From: Duganella radicis
GTDB lineage: Bacteria > Pseudomonadota > Gammaproteobacteria > Burkholderiales > Burkholderiaceae_D
Assembly (NCBI RefSeq): GCF_009720825.1
Contig: NZ_WNKY01000005.1
Span: 1 to 64,000 of the forward strand
Length of the DNA stretch: 64,000 bases
Direction of reading: 5' to 3'
The translations under genes were made by a program, and so were the position numbers. The notes under the pieces are model-generated. The model saw only the letters and a program-made list of their open reading frames with translations, had not been told where the DNA came from and did not search any database. Of this stretch, positions 7,825 to 15,180 are shown piece by piece (within the stretch, counting starts at the first letter, position 1; every line of letters begins with the position of its first letter).

Positions 7825-9114
7825 TTAACGAATAGTGGCAAAAGCGCGGCGCAACTCGGCCGTGAACAGCGCAGGCTGCTCGAAGGCGGCGAAGTGGCCG
7901 CCGCGCGCCGCTTCGTTCCAGTAGTACAGCCTGGAGTACGCGCGCTCGCCCCACTTGCGCGGCGGGTGATACAGCTCGCCGGGAAACAGGCTGACCGCCA
8001 CCGGCACGTCCAGCTTCTGGGTCGAGAAATCGCTGGCGAAGCTTTCCGCATACAGGCGTGCCGAGGACGCGCCGCTGCCAGTCAGCCAGTACAGCGTGAT
8101 GTTGTCGAGGATCTGATCGCGGCCCAGCACCGCTTCCGGATCGTTGCCGCTGTCGGTCCACTCGGCCAGCTTTTCGTAGATCCATGCCGCCTGCGCCACC
8201 GGCGAATCGGCCAGCGCGTAGCCGATGGTTTGCGGACGCGTGCCCTGCAATTTGGCGTAGCCGGACTTGCTGCCGTCGAAGGCGATCAGCTGCGCGATGG
8301 TGGCTTGCTCTTCCTTGTCCGGTTCGCCTTCGATCGGCGGCGGGAACAGGATAGGCAGGTTCAGATGCACCGCCGCCAGGCCATCCGCATGCTGCTTGGC
8401 CAGCCAGGTGGTCACGCCGGCGCCCCAGTCGCCGCCTTGCGCCACCCACTTGCGGTAGCCGAGGCGACGCATCAGCGTGGCCCAGGCACGGGCGATGTGC
8501 GGCAGGCCCCAGCCGGCGGCGGTCGGCTTGCCGGAAAAACCGTAGCCCGGCAGCGATGGAATCACCACATGGAAGGCATCTTCCGCCTTGCCGCCGTGCG
8601 CGGTAGGGTCGACCAGCGGGCCGATGGTGTTGATAAACTCAAAGATGGAGCCCGGCCAGCCATGCGTCAGCACGATGGGCAGCGCGTTCGCGTGTTTGGA
8701 ACGCACATGCAGGAAGTGGATATCGAGCCCATCGATGCGCGTGGTGAACTGCGGGAAGGCGTTCAGCCGGGCTTCGGCCTTGCGCCAGTCGTAGTCGTGC
8801 TGCCAGTACTCCACCAGCGCTTGCAGACGCGCCAGCGGCACTCCCTGGGACCAGTCCGGCACCGTCGCCTGCTCCGGCCAGCGCGCCAACGACAGGCGCA
8901 GCTTGAGGTCGTCCAGCGCGGCGTGGGGAATGGCGACCTTGAAGGGCTGCACACCCGGCACGCTGGCCGGACGTTCGAAGGCCACCGGCGCCGCCTTGGC
9001 CGCCGCCGACGCCTGGGCTGGCATCAGGCTGGCGATGCCGCCGGCGGCGGCAACCGCTGCGAAACCGCGCAGCGCTGCCCGGCGCGATGGATCTGGATGC
9101 GTGAACTGGTCCAT
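7825..9114 (-). CDS. Epoxide hydrolase family protein with Tat signal (copy 2)
   Basis: A 429-residue paralogue of the downstream gene. Residues 10-38 form a twin-arginine signal (SRRAALRGFAAVAAAGG followed by a small-residue cleavage region), predicting export to the periplasm. The enzyme core has HGWPGS (151-156), nucleophile Asp229 in GGDWGA, ITLYWLT, and the catalytic His in GGHFAAFEQP. It lies 12 bp after the SDR gene and 15 bp before copy 1. The pair would place one hydrolase in the periplasm and the other probably in the cytoplasm. The natural epoxide is not known; related enzymes act on bulky or juvenile-hormone-like epoxides. Confidence 0.87.
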   Translation of the reverse strand: MDQFTHPDPSRRAALRGFAAVAAAGGIASLMPAQASAAAKAAPVAFERPASVPGVQPFKVAIPHAALDDLKLRLSLARWPEQATVPDWSQGVPLARLQALVEYWQHDYDWRKAEARLNAFPQFTTRIDGLDIHFLHVRSKHANALPIVLTHGWPGSIFEFINTIGPLVDPTAHGGKAEDAFHVVIPSLPGYGFSGKPTAAGWGLPHIARAWATLMRRLGYRKWVAQGGDWGAGVTTWLAKQHADGLAAVHLNLPILFPPPIEGEPDKEEQATIAQLIAFDGSKSGYAKLQGTRPQTIGYALADSPVAQAAWIYEKLAEWTDSGNDPEAVLGRDQILDNITLYWLTGSGASSARLYAESFASDFSTQKLDVPVAVSLFPGELYHPPRKWGERAYSRLYYWNEAARGGHFAAFEQPALFTAELRRAFATIR

Positions 9115-9126
9115 GGAGTACTCCGC

Positions 9127-9876
9127 TTAAACCTGAGCCAGGCCGCCGTCGACGAACAGCTCGGTGCCGTTGACGAAGCTGGCGTCATCCGAAGCCAGGA
9201 ACACCACGGCCTTGGCCACCTCTTCCGGCTGGCCAACGCGGCCCAGCGGTACTTGCGAAGCCAGGTAATCCAGCAGGCCTTGCTGCGCGGCGGCGTCATC
9301 GCCGGCCAGTTCCACCAGGCCCGGCGTGTGGATCGGACCAGGGCTGACCACGTTGATGCGGATGCCGCGATCCTTCACGTCCAGAATCCAGCTGCGCGCC
9401 AGGTTGCGCACGGCGGCCTTGCTGGCGCTGTAGATGCTGAACGCCGGGGTGCCGACCACGCCGGCGGTCGAGCTGGTCAGGATCACGGAAGCGCCTTTTT
9501 CCAGCAGCGGCAAGGCGCTTTGCACGGTGAAGGTCAGGCCTTTGACGTTGCGGTCGAAGGCGTCATCGAAGTGTTCTTCGGTGATCGCGCCCAGCGGGGC
9601 CATCGAACCGCCGCCGGCGTTCACATACAGCACGTCGATGCGGCCGGCTTTTTCCTTGATGGTTTCGAACAGGCGTTTCAGGTCGGCGCTGCTGGACGAG
9701 TCGGCCAGGATGCCGGTGGCGTTCGGGATGCTGGCGGCGGCCTTGTCCAGTTCCGCCTGACGGCGGCCGGTGATGAAGACGCGTGCCCCCTCTGCCGCGA
9801 AACGTTGGGCGGTGGCCAGGCCAATGCCGCTGGTGCCACCGGTAACCACTGCTACTTTGCCTTGAAGCTTGCTCAT
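9127..9876 (-). CDS. SDR family oxidoreductase
   Basis: A classical 249-residue short-chain dehydrogenase. TGGTSGIG (12-19) binds the dinucleotide, NAGG (86-89) stabilises the core, Ser135/136 with Tyr149 and Lys153 (YSASK) form the active site, and SPGPIHTPG follows. The C-terminus [12 protein letters not shown] is typical. The Arg pair at 38-39 (TGRRQ) after strand 2 suggests NADPH preference. ATG at 9876 has AAGGAGTGAAATC upstream. It is the first gene of the four-gene operon and is divergent from the LysR regulator, whose binding region should overlap the 133-bp gap. Confidence 0.9.
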   Translation of the reverse strand: MSKLQGKVAVVTGGTSGIGLATAQRFAAEGARVFITGRRQAELDKAAASIPNATGILADSSSSADLKRLFETIKEKAGRIDVLYVNAGGGSMAPLGAITEEHFDDAFDRNVKGLTFTVQSALPLLEKGASVILTSSTAGVVGTPAFSIYSASKAAVRNLARSWILDVKDRGIRINVVSPGPIHTPGLVELAGDDAAAQQGLLDYLASQVPLGRVGQPEEVAKAVVFLASDDASFVNGTELFVDGGLAQV

Positions 9877-10009
9877 GATTTCACTCCTTCGTGTTGGGTT
9901 AGTTGATGGAATGAAGTGTATTTTGTGCAGTCGGCTGTGTAAATTAGGTAAAAGTGGAATCACTATCCATGCACATGTACAATAAATGCTTTCCGACGGG
10001 GGAGCATGC
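9877..10009. promoter_or_regulatory. Divergent promoter region between SDR operon and LysR gene
   Basis: The 133-bp gap is AT-rich relative to its surroundings and must carry both start sites. By the usual LysR arrangement the regulator should bind here. I could not find a convincing T-N11-A operator by eye, so the exact site is left open. Confidence 0.5.
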
Positions 10010-10918
10010 ATGGATCAACTCTTAGCGCTGCGCACATTTGTCCGGATTGCCGAGGCCGGCAGCTTCGGCAAGGCGGCGGATCAGCTCAACCTGCCGCGCT
10101 CGACGGCCAGCAAGCTGCTGCAAGATCTGGAAGAGCACCTCGGCACCAAGCTGATCCACCGCACCACGCGCACCATCACGGTCACGCCGGAAGGCGCGCA
10201 GTACTACGAGCGCGCGCGCCGCCTGCTGGGCGATCTGGAGGACATGGACAGCGCCACGCGCCATACGCGCGCGCAGCCCAAGGGCCGCTTGCGCATCGAC
10301 ATCGGCTCCATCCTCGCCAACCAGATCCTGTTGCCGGCGCTGCCGCAATTCCAGGCCGCCTATCCCGACATCGAACTGCGCCTCGGCGTCAGCGACCGGC
10401 CGACCGATCTGATCAGCGAGGGCATCGATTGCGTGATACGCGGCGGCGCCCTGGCCGACACCACGCTGATCGCCCGCAAGCTGTGCGAGATGGACTTCGT
10501 CACCTGCTGCCACGCCTCCTACATCGAGCAGCATGGCCGGCCCTCGCAGCCGGCCGATATCGAACAGCATCACGCCATCGTCGGCTACTTCTCCTCGCTG
10601 ACCGGCAAGGTATTCCCGCTGCGCTTCACGCGCGGCGAGGAGCAACTGGAAATCAACGCGCGCACGGCGGTGGCGGTGAACGAAAGCACGGCCCACCTGA
10701 GCGCGCTGACCACCGGCATGGGCATCGGCCAGACCTTCGCCTGGTTCGTCAAGGACATGATCGCGCGCGGCGAGATGGTCACGCTGCTGGACGACTGGCA
10801 GCCGCCGCGCCACCCGCTGTACATCATGTATCCGCCGAATCGCCACCTGAACGCCACGGTGCGGGTGTTTGTCGACTGGGCGGTGCAGCTGTTCGCCGCC
10901 GTCGATAACCGCACGTAA
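10010..10918 (+). CDS. LysR family transcriptional regulator
   Basis: A 302-residue regulator. Residues 1-60 hold the winged helix-turn-helix ([20 protein letters not shown], then [18 protein letters not shown] and [10 protein letters not shown]). The rest is the type 2 periplasmic-binding-like effector domain with [14 protein letters not shown], typical of the CrgA/DsdC-like subgroup near aromatic and aldehyde metabolism genes. The ATG at 10010 is preceded by GGGGGAGC; an upstream in-frame ATG adds eight unlikely residues. It most likely controls the divergent SDR/epoxide-hydrolase operon in response to a substrate of those enzymes. Confidence 0.92.
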   Translation: MDQLLALRTFVRIAEAGSFGKAADQLNLPRSTASKLLQDLEEHLGTKLIHRTTRTITVTPEGAQYYERARRLLGDLEDMDSATRHTRAQPKGRLRIDIGSILANQILLPALPQFQAAYPDIELRLGVSDRPTDLISEGIDCVIRGGALADTTLIARKLCEMDFVTCCHASYIEQHGRPSQPADIEQHHAIVGYFSSLTGKVFPLRFTRGEEQLEINARTAVAVNESTAHLSALTTGMGIGQTFAWFVKDMIARGEMVTLLDDWQPPRHPLYIMYPPNRHLNATVRVFVDWAVQLFAAVDNRT

Positions 10919-11017
10919 CAATTGCTTACTCTAGAAACACTTTTTACGTCACCGCGTTCTCTCCCCGCTTCGTTATAGGAGCAAGCGCCGCTGTTGGCGA
11001 TACTCAGGAGAGAACAA

Positions 11018-11506
11018 ATGGAAAACACCACCCGCACCCGTATTCATCCCATGATGGCTGTTGCCGCCGCTTCGGTGGCCTTGGTTAGCCTGGTTGGCGC
11101 CGCTTCGATTGCCGGCTTGCTGCCGAATTCGAGCGCCAAGAACGCCCCGGCCGAGACGCCTGCCGTGGCCGCCGCGCCAGTGACCGCGCCGGTCGCCGCG
11201 CCAGTCGCAGCCCCTGCGCCTGAACCACGCCGCGTGGTGGAACACAAAACGGTGGTGCATCATGTGAATGCGCCGCAGCCTGAGCAGCAAGTAGCTCAAG
11301 CCTCGGCCCCCGCACCAGCCCCGGCGCCTGCTCCACAGAACAGCGCGGTCGGCATCGGCATCGGTGCGGTGGTGGGCGGCTTGCTCGGTAATCAGGTGGG
11401 CAGCGGCAATGGCCGCAAGCTGGCCACGGTGGCCGGCGCGATCGGCGGCGGTTACGTCGGCAACGAGATCGCCAAGCGCAATCAGCAGCAACAACCGCAG
11501 CAGTAA
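11018..11506 (+). CDS. Glycine zipper 2TM domain protein, SlyB-like
   Basis: A 162-residue envelope protein. An N-terminal hydrophobic segment (about 12-36) is followed by a long Pro/Ala-rich linker (40-115), then a glycine-zipper pair, VGIGIGAVVGGLLGNQVG and LATVAGAIGGGYVGNEIAKR, characteristic of the Rickettsia 17-kDa antigen/SlyB family. The C-terminus is a Gln-rich tail. Such proteins sit in the outer or inner membrane and support envelope integrity. CAGGAGAGAACAA precedes the ATG at 11018. It stands alone, and ends 2 bp from the convergent TorF-like gene. Confidence 0.85.
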   Translation: MENTTRTRIHPMMAVAAASVALVSLVGAASIAGLLPNSSAKNAPAETPAVAAAPVTAPVAAPVAAPAPEPRRVVEHKTVVHHVNAPQPEQQVAQASAPAPAPAPAPQNSAVGIGIGAVVGGLLGNQVGSGNGRKLATVAGAIGGGYVGNEIAKRNQQQQPQQ

Positions 11507-11507
11507 T

Positions 11508-12230
11508 TCAGAAGGCGCGGGCGACGGTGAGGACGATGACGTGCCTCACCTCCCCGCCACCGCCGCTGGTCTTGCCGTAGATGTCGGTGGCCGTCCCGCC
11601 GCGCAGCCGCACCAGGTCAAGCGACAGCTGCGCCCGCCAAGCCTGATATGAAGTCGCCAAGCCCAGCCGCGCCTCGCTGCGGTTGGACCTGGCGTTATCG
11701 AGCGAGTAGTAGTAGCCGCCGTGCCAGAACGCCTGCAAGCGCTGGGTCAGCACCCAGCCGCCATTCAATTCGCCATACAGCGAGCGTTCGTTCAAGCCAA
11801 GGTAGTCGGGGGAGTAATGCAGGCGCGCGCTGAGCGTGTCACCGGCCAGGCCGATAAACGCTTCGCGGAAATTCCAGTTGGGATTCTTGGGAAAGGCATA
11901 CGCCGTCACGCCCGTCTCCCACGACAGGCCGGACGGCAGGCGCTGCGCATATCCCGCGTAGCCGCTCCATTGCGCGCTGCGGTGCGTCTCCACCGCCAGT
12001 TGCCCCGTCACCACCTGCCCGCCCGCGAACCAGCCCGAGGTGCCGTCGTAATTCACGGCCGCGCGCGCCACCGGTTTATCGGCGCTGAGCGAGATACCGC
12101 GATACATGTAGTTGGAGACGATGCCGGCACTGCCGCTCAACTGCGCCTGCGCATCCAACGCCAGCAGCCAGGGGAATACGCTCAGGGCGAGCGTGCGAAT
12201 CGGCTGGTGGAACTGGGTTGACACGCGCAT
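11508..12230 (-). CDS. TorF family putative porin
   Basis: About 240 residues with a cleavable signal ending DAQAQ and a predicted beta-barrel. The opening after the signal, GSAGIVSNYMYRGISLSADKPVARA, is the hallmark of the proteobacterial TorF/Gcw_chp putative porin family. Alternating aromatic strands run to the C-terminal aromatic residue (VARAF), as needed for BAM insertion. The second ATG (12230) is chosen because AGGA lies 8 bp before it; the first ATG (12236) is too close. The start overlaps the end of the protease gene by 49 bp, so it is the last gene of the sigma-factor operon. Confidence 0.78.
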   Translation of the reverse strand: MRVSTQFHQPIRTLALSVFPWLLALDAQAQLSGSAGIVSNYMYRGISLSADKPVARAAVNYDGTSGWFAGGQVVTGQLAVETHRSAQWSGYAGYAQRLPSGLSWETGVTAYAFPKNPNWNFREAFIGLAGDTLSARLHYSPDYLGLNERSLYGELNGGWVLTQRLQAFWHGGYYYSLDNARSNRSEARLGLATSYQAWRAQLSLDLVRLRGGTATDIYGKTSGGGGEVRHVIVLTVARAF

Positions 12231-13447
12231 GAACATTTTCCTGTGGTGCGGATGATGGTGGCACAAAGATCGATGCCGGTCAAAGCGGCGGCGCCGTCGC
12301 CCAGCACGATGCCATCGCGCAGCCGGGCCGCCGGCAATTGCGGCTTGATTTCCTCGATCAGCGCCATCATACCCGATACATGCGCGGCCGCGTAGGACGA
12401 TCCGGCCACCACGCCCCAGCGGCCGCCCGGCAAGGTGGTGGGGATGTCACGTCCCGGCGCCAGCAAGGCGCGCACGCCGTTGCGCGGCGCCGCGCCGTCC
12501 GCCGCCACCGCGAACACGCCCGGCGTATTGGCCGGGAAGCCGCCGTCGGCGCGCGCCGGATCGACCGCGCCCACCACGCGGATGCCGCGCGCCTGCGCCG
12601 CTTCCACCAGTTGTTGCAGCAGCCGGTCCGATGGGCCGGACAGGCTGAGGTTGATCACTTGCGCGCCATTCAGCAGCGCGAAGTTGATGGCCTTGGCCAG
12701 CGTGAAGCTGTTGCAGCGCGTGCCGTTGCCGTTTTGCCAGCAGGCGCGCAAGGCCATCAGGCGCGCATCCGGCGCCACGCCCTCGATGCCGACGCCGTTG
12801 CCGGCGCGCGCGGCGATCACGCCGGCCACCGCGGTGCCGTGCAGTTCCGCCACGTACTTCTGGCCGTCGACGAAGTTTTCTTCCAGCGCCACCTGCCCCG
12901 CCAGGTCGGGATGATTGCTTTCAACGCCGCTATCGACCACCGCCACCGTGACCTTGCGGCCGGTGGCGGCTTTGCGGACCTCGTCCAGTTGCCATGCGCC
13001 GGCGGCCGGCTGCATGCGGTAGAGCGGATCGCTGCCGGCTTGCGCCACGAAGTCCTGGATCACTTGCGCCCATTCGACCCGGCCGTCACGCGCCAGTGCC
13101 TCCAGCACGGGCGCGGCGGCCTTGCCGGCCGGCAGGCGCATGCGGTAGCAATCGACGCTCAGCACCGGCATGGCCCAGTCTTCCATCAGTTCCAGTTGGT
13201 AGTCGTGGGCGACGGCGGCGGCGATGCGCTGGCGCGCGGCGCGGCCGCCGTCGTCGCGGTAGTTGGCGCCGCCATAGTTGTCGGCGCGGTAGTGCGGCGC
13301 CGGCAGGTGGAACATCACCAGGATCTCGGCGTTGTCCGGGGCTTGGTGTGTTTCAGCCAGCGGGGCGGATGGCACGATCTGCGGCAAGTCCTGCGCGGCG
13401 GCCGCGCCGGCGCACAGGCAGAACAGCAGGGCCAGCAGGCGTTTCAT
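12182..13447 (-). CDS. S8 family subtilisin-like serine protease with signal peptide
   Basis: A 421-residue secreted protease. Residues 1-18 are a signal peptide. Residues 40-135 look like an I9-type prodomain. The catalytic triad is Asp172 (VAVVDSGVESNHPDL), His203 (ELHGTAVAGV) and Ser351 (AGSSYAAAHVSG, instead of the usual GTSMAAPHVAG). Where most subtilases have the oxyanion Asn in an AAGN motif, this one reads VVGAVDPARA, so the Asn is apparently replaced, perhaps by Asp296. It begins inside the stop of the anti-sigma gene (ATGA overlap), so the two are translationally coupled. A role in processing envelope proteins or the anti-sigma factor itself is inferred from the operon. Confidence 0.85.
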   Translation of the reverse strand: MKRLLALLFCLCAGAAAAQDLPQIVPSAPLAETHQAPDNAEILVMFHLPAPHYRADNYGGANYRDDGGRAARQRIAAAVAHDYQLELMEDWAMPVLSVDCYRMRLPAGKAAAPVLEALARDGRVEWAQVIQDFVAQAGSDPLYRMQPAAGAWQLDEVRKAATGRKVTVAVVDSGVESNHPDLAGQVALEENFVDGQKYVAELHGTAVAGVIAARAGNGVGIEGVAPDARLMALRACWQNGNGTRCNSFTLAKAINFALLNGAQVINLSLSGPSDRLLQQLVEAAQARGIRVVGAVDPARADGGFPANTPGVFAVAADGAAPRNGVRALLAPGRDIPTTLPGGRWGVVAGSSYAAAHVSGMMALIEEIKPQLPAARLRDGIVLGDGAAALTGIDLCATIIRTTGKCSCACQPSSTSRFARSP

Positions 13448-14109
13448 GGCTGGCCCGCGGCGGTGAGGGATTCGGCGCGTTCCACCGCGGGATGGGCACG
13501 CAGGGCCGACAGCAGTTGCGCCTGATGGCCGGCGTCCACGTCCAGCATGTAGGCGCCGGTGACGGTCGGGCCGCCGACGATCTGGGCGCGGTTGTCCTGC
13601 ATCAGGCGCTGCACGTCCTGCAAGCGGGCCTCGGGCTTGAAGACCACCAGCACATCGGGCATGGTGGCGCCGCCGCTGCCCAGCGCACGGTACTCCGGCG
13701 CCGGTGCGGGCGCGCGCGGCAGCAGCTGCACCGCCAGCACGGCGATCACGGCGCACTGGGCCGCCAGCGCCCAGCCTTGCCAACCGGCGCCGCCCAGCCA
13801 GGCGCGCAGACGTGCCAGCGGCGACGGCTGCCGTTCAGGCGAGGCCGCGACTGCGGACGCGCGGGTGAACGCAGCGGGCTCGGCGTCCAGCTGCGGCATC
13901 AGGCGCGCCAGCGCGCGTTCGGGATCGAGGCCGCTGGGCAGCGGCCCTTCGGTTTCCAGCAGTTTGCGCTGCCAGCCCAGTTCCGCGCGGCAGGCGCTGC
14001 ACGCTTGCAGGTGCTGCTGCACCTGCTCGGCCTCGGCCTCGCTCAACGCACCGGACGCATACCACGGCAGCAAATCCTGCAATGCCTGGTGGGTGGTGTT
14101 GGTACTCAT
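13444..14109 (-). CDS. Anti-sigma factor with zinc-finger and subtilase-prodomain-like C-terminus
   Basis: A 221-residue membrane protein. Residues 1-50 hold a ZAS-type anti-sigma zinc finger (His33-x3-Cys37-x2-Cys40) that should bind the neighbouring sigma factor. One membrane helix lies at about 111-131. The periplasmic part, 152-216, reads VLVVFKPEARLQDVQRLMQ then GAYMLDV and ALRAHPAVERAE; this pattern (K/R-F-K-P, then a V-x-x-L-R-x-x-P-x-V-E-x-A-E end) is that of inhibitor I9-like prodomains of subtilases. It overlaps the sigma gene and the protease gene by ATGA at both ends. The fusion suggests the next-door protease binds or cleaves this domain to release sigma. Confidence 0.82.
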   Translation of the reverse strand: MSTNTTHQALQDLLPWYASGALSEAEAEQVQQHLQACSACRAELGWQRKLLETEGPLPSGLDPERALARLMPQLDAEPAAFTRASAVAASPERQPSPLARLRAWLGGAGWQGWALAAQCAVIAVLAVQLLPRAPAPAPEYRALGSGGATMPDVLVVFKPEARLQDVQRLMQDNRAQIVGGPTVTGAYMLDVDAGHQAQLLSALRAHPAVERAESLTAAGQP

Positions 14110-14657
14110 TGCATTTCTTCCATATGATCGGACAGCATGTCCTTCAGCTTTTGCCGCGCATGAAACATGCGCGTTTTGACCGTATTCACCGGACAATCCA
14201 TGGTCTCGGCGATTTCCTGGTAAGCCATGCCATGATAATAGGTCAGGCTGACCACCATGCGCTGCTCCATCGGCAGCTGGTCCAGCGCCCGGCTGACGCC
14301 GCGCTGTAACTGCCGCGCCGCCAGCGCGTGCTCCGGCTCCGCGCCTGCTTCGCCCGGCTGATCCTCCTGCGGCTCCAGCGGCACATCCAGCCCGCGTAGC
14401 GCCTTCAGCGCCTGGCGGTAGGCGATGGCGAAGATCCACGTCGACAGCTTGCAGCTGCCGTCAAAGGTATCCGCCTTCTGCCACACCACCAGCATGGTGT
14501 CGTTGATGATCTCCTCCACCAATGGCACATTGCGCGTCATGCGGTCCAAAAAGCGCGCCAGCCGCGAAAAATAAGCGCGGTACAGCATTTGAAAGGCGAG
14601 CCGGTCCCCGCCACGCACGCGCAGCAGCAAGCCACTCTCATCCAATTCATCGGACAC
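14106..14657 (-). CDS. ECF-type RNA polymerase sigma factor
   Basis: About 183 residues with sigma region 2 (MLYRAYFSRLARFLDR, EEIINDTMLVVWQKA, LSTWIFAIAYR) and region 4 (LDQLPMEQRMVVSLTYYHGMAYQEIAETM and VNTVKTRMFHARQKL). The GTG at 14657 is preferred because AGGAGG lies 6 bp before it; an ATG at 14681 gives 8 more residues with a GGGGAG site upstream. It heads an operon with its anti-sigma factor, a subtilase and a porin. A promoter-like element resembling that of the divergent operon lies at 14705-14734, consistent with autoregulation. Confidence 0.9.
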   Translation of the reverse strand: MSDELDESGLLLRVRGGDRLAFQMLYRAYFSRLARFLDRMTRNVPLVEEIINDTMLVVWQKADTFDGSCKLSTWIFAIAYRQALKALRGLDVPLEPQEDQPGEAGAEPEHALAARQLQRGVSRALDQLPMEQRMVVSLTYYHGMAYQEIAETMDCPVNTVKTRMFHARQKLKDMLSDHMEEMQ

Positions 14658-14704
14658 GCCTGTCCTCCTGCCTGCTCTCATGCATTTTCTCCCCTGGTGC
14701 CGTA

Positions 14705-14734
14705 AATACGCGGCAGGGGAAAGAAGGTTCAAAA
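14705..14734 (-). promoter_or_regulatory. Putative ECF-dependent promoter of the sigma operon
   Basis: Read on the minus strand: TTTTGAACC (14734-14726), 15 bp, then CGTATT (14710-14705). The element matches, in sequence and spacing, the oppositely directed one at 14761-14790. The GAAC-type -35 is usual for ECF promoters. The start site would fall about 14698, 40 bp ahead of the GTG start. Confidence 0.6.
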
Positions 14735-14760
14735 CCCGACACAAAAATATTTATCCGCAA

Positions 14761-14790
14761 TTTTGAACCATTTTTGGGTGGGTGGCTATT
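14761..14790 (+). promoter_or_regulatory. Putative ECF-dependent promoter of the mrtJ-dsbD operon
   Basis: TTTTGAACC (14761-14769), 15 bp, then GCTATT (14785-14790). The nonamer and the register of TATT are identical to the minus-strand element at 14734-14705. Transcription would begin near 14797, which excludes the more upstream TTG codons as starts for the following gene. Confidence 0.6.
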
Positions 14791-14824
14791 GACCGCTACA
14801 ACATTAACAGAATGCTCAGCCCCA

Positions 14825-15163
14825 GTGTTTGCCTCAACCGCCCTGTGCGGCCCCGCCCTGCTGTCGCCGGACCCGGCCGCCGTGTTTCGTCTGCTCCTCG
14901 TGGCGCCCCTGCTCGAAGAATGGATCATGCGCGCGGGGCTGCACCACTGGCTGCTGCAACGGACCACGCCGCTGCCCGCCCTGCTGGGCAGCGCCGCCGC
15001 CTTCAGCGCCCTGCACCTGGGCTCGGGGCTGATGGCGGCGACGCTGGTGTTCTGGCCCGCCCTGCTGTTCGGCGCGGCCTACCAGCGCTGGCGTGACTGG
15101 CGGCTGTGCGCTCTGTTGCATGGCTTGTGCAATGCCTTTGCCATCAGTGCATGTGGTTATTAA
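14825..15163 (+). CDS. mrtJ: Glutamic-type intramembrane protease of a JDVT-CTERM-like sorting system
   Basis: A small, very hydrophobic protein of the CPBP/Rce1 type. The three motifs are present: LLEEWIMRAGL (Glu-Glu-x-x-x-Arg), FSALHLG (Phe-x3-His) and LLHGLCNAF (His-x3-Asn). Such short CPBP proteases next to a single protein with a Gly-Cys/Asp-Pro/basic tail form the JDVT-CTERM sorting system. The following gene carries exactly such a signal, 17 bp downstream. The start is uncertain: GTG at 14825 (112 residues) fits the inferred transcription start, but no strong ribosome site is visible and the frame is open further upstream. The symbol is given from the family, not from a known orthologue. 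Confidence 0.75.
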   Translation: MFASTALCGPALLSPDPAAVFRLLLVAPLLEEWIMRAGLHHWLLQRTTPLPALLGSAAAFSALHLGSGLMAATLVFWPALLFGAAYQRWRDWRLCALLHGLCNAFAISACGY

Positions 15164-15180
15164 CCTCGATTGGAGAACCG

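Noticed and set aside
6976-9906. A 976-codon plus-strand frame across the epoxide hydrolase and SDR genes
   Set aside because: It spans three well-supported genes in antisense and has typical mirror composition; no start signal or domain.
9877-10009. A defined LysR T-N11-A operator
   Set aside because: Several weak candidates exist in this AT-rich gap but none is a convincing symmetric site.
14782-15096. ATG-started frame (14,782 or ATG at 14,812) upstream of the cytochrome fusion gene as the real first gene of the operon
   Set aside because: The product is Arg/Pro-rich without motifs, while the +1 neighbour frame carries all three intramembrane protease motifs.
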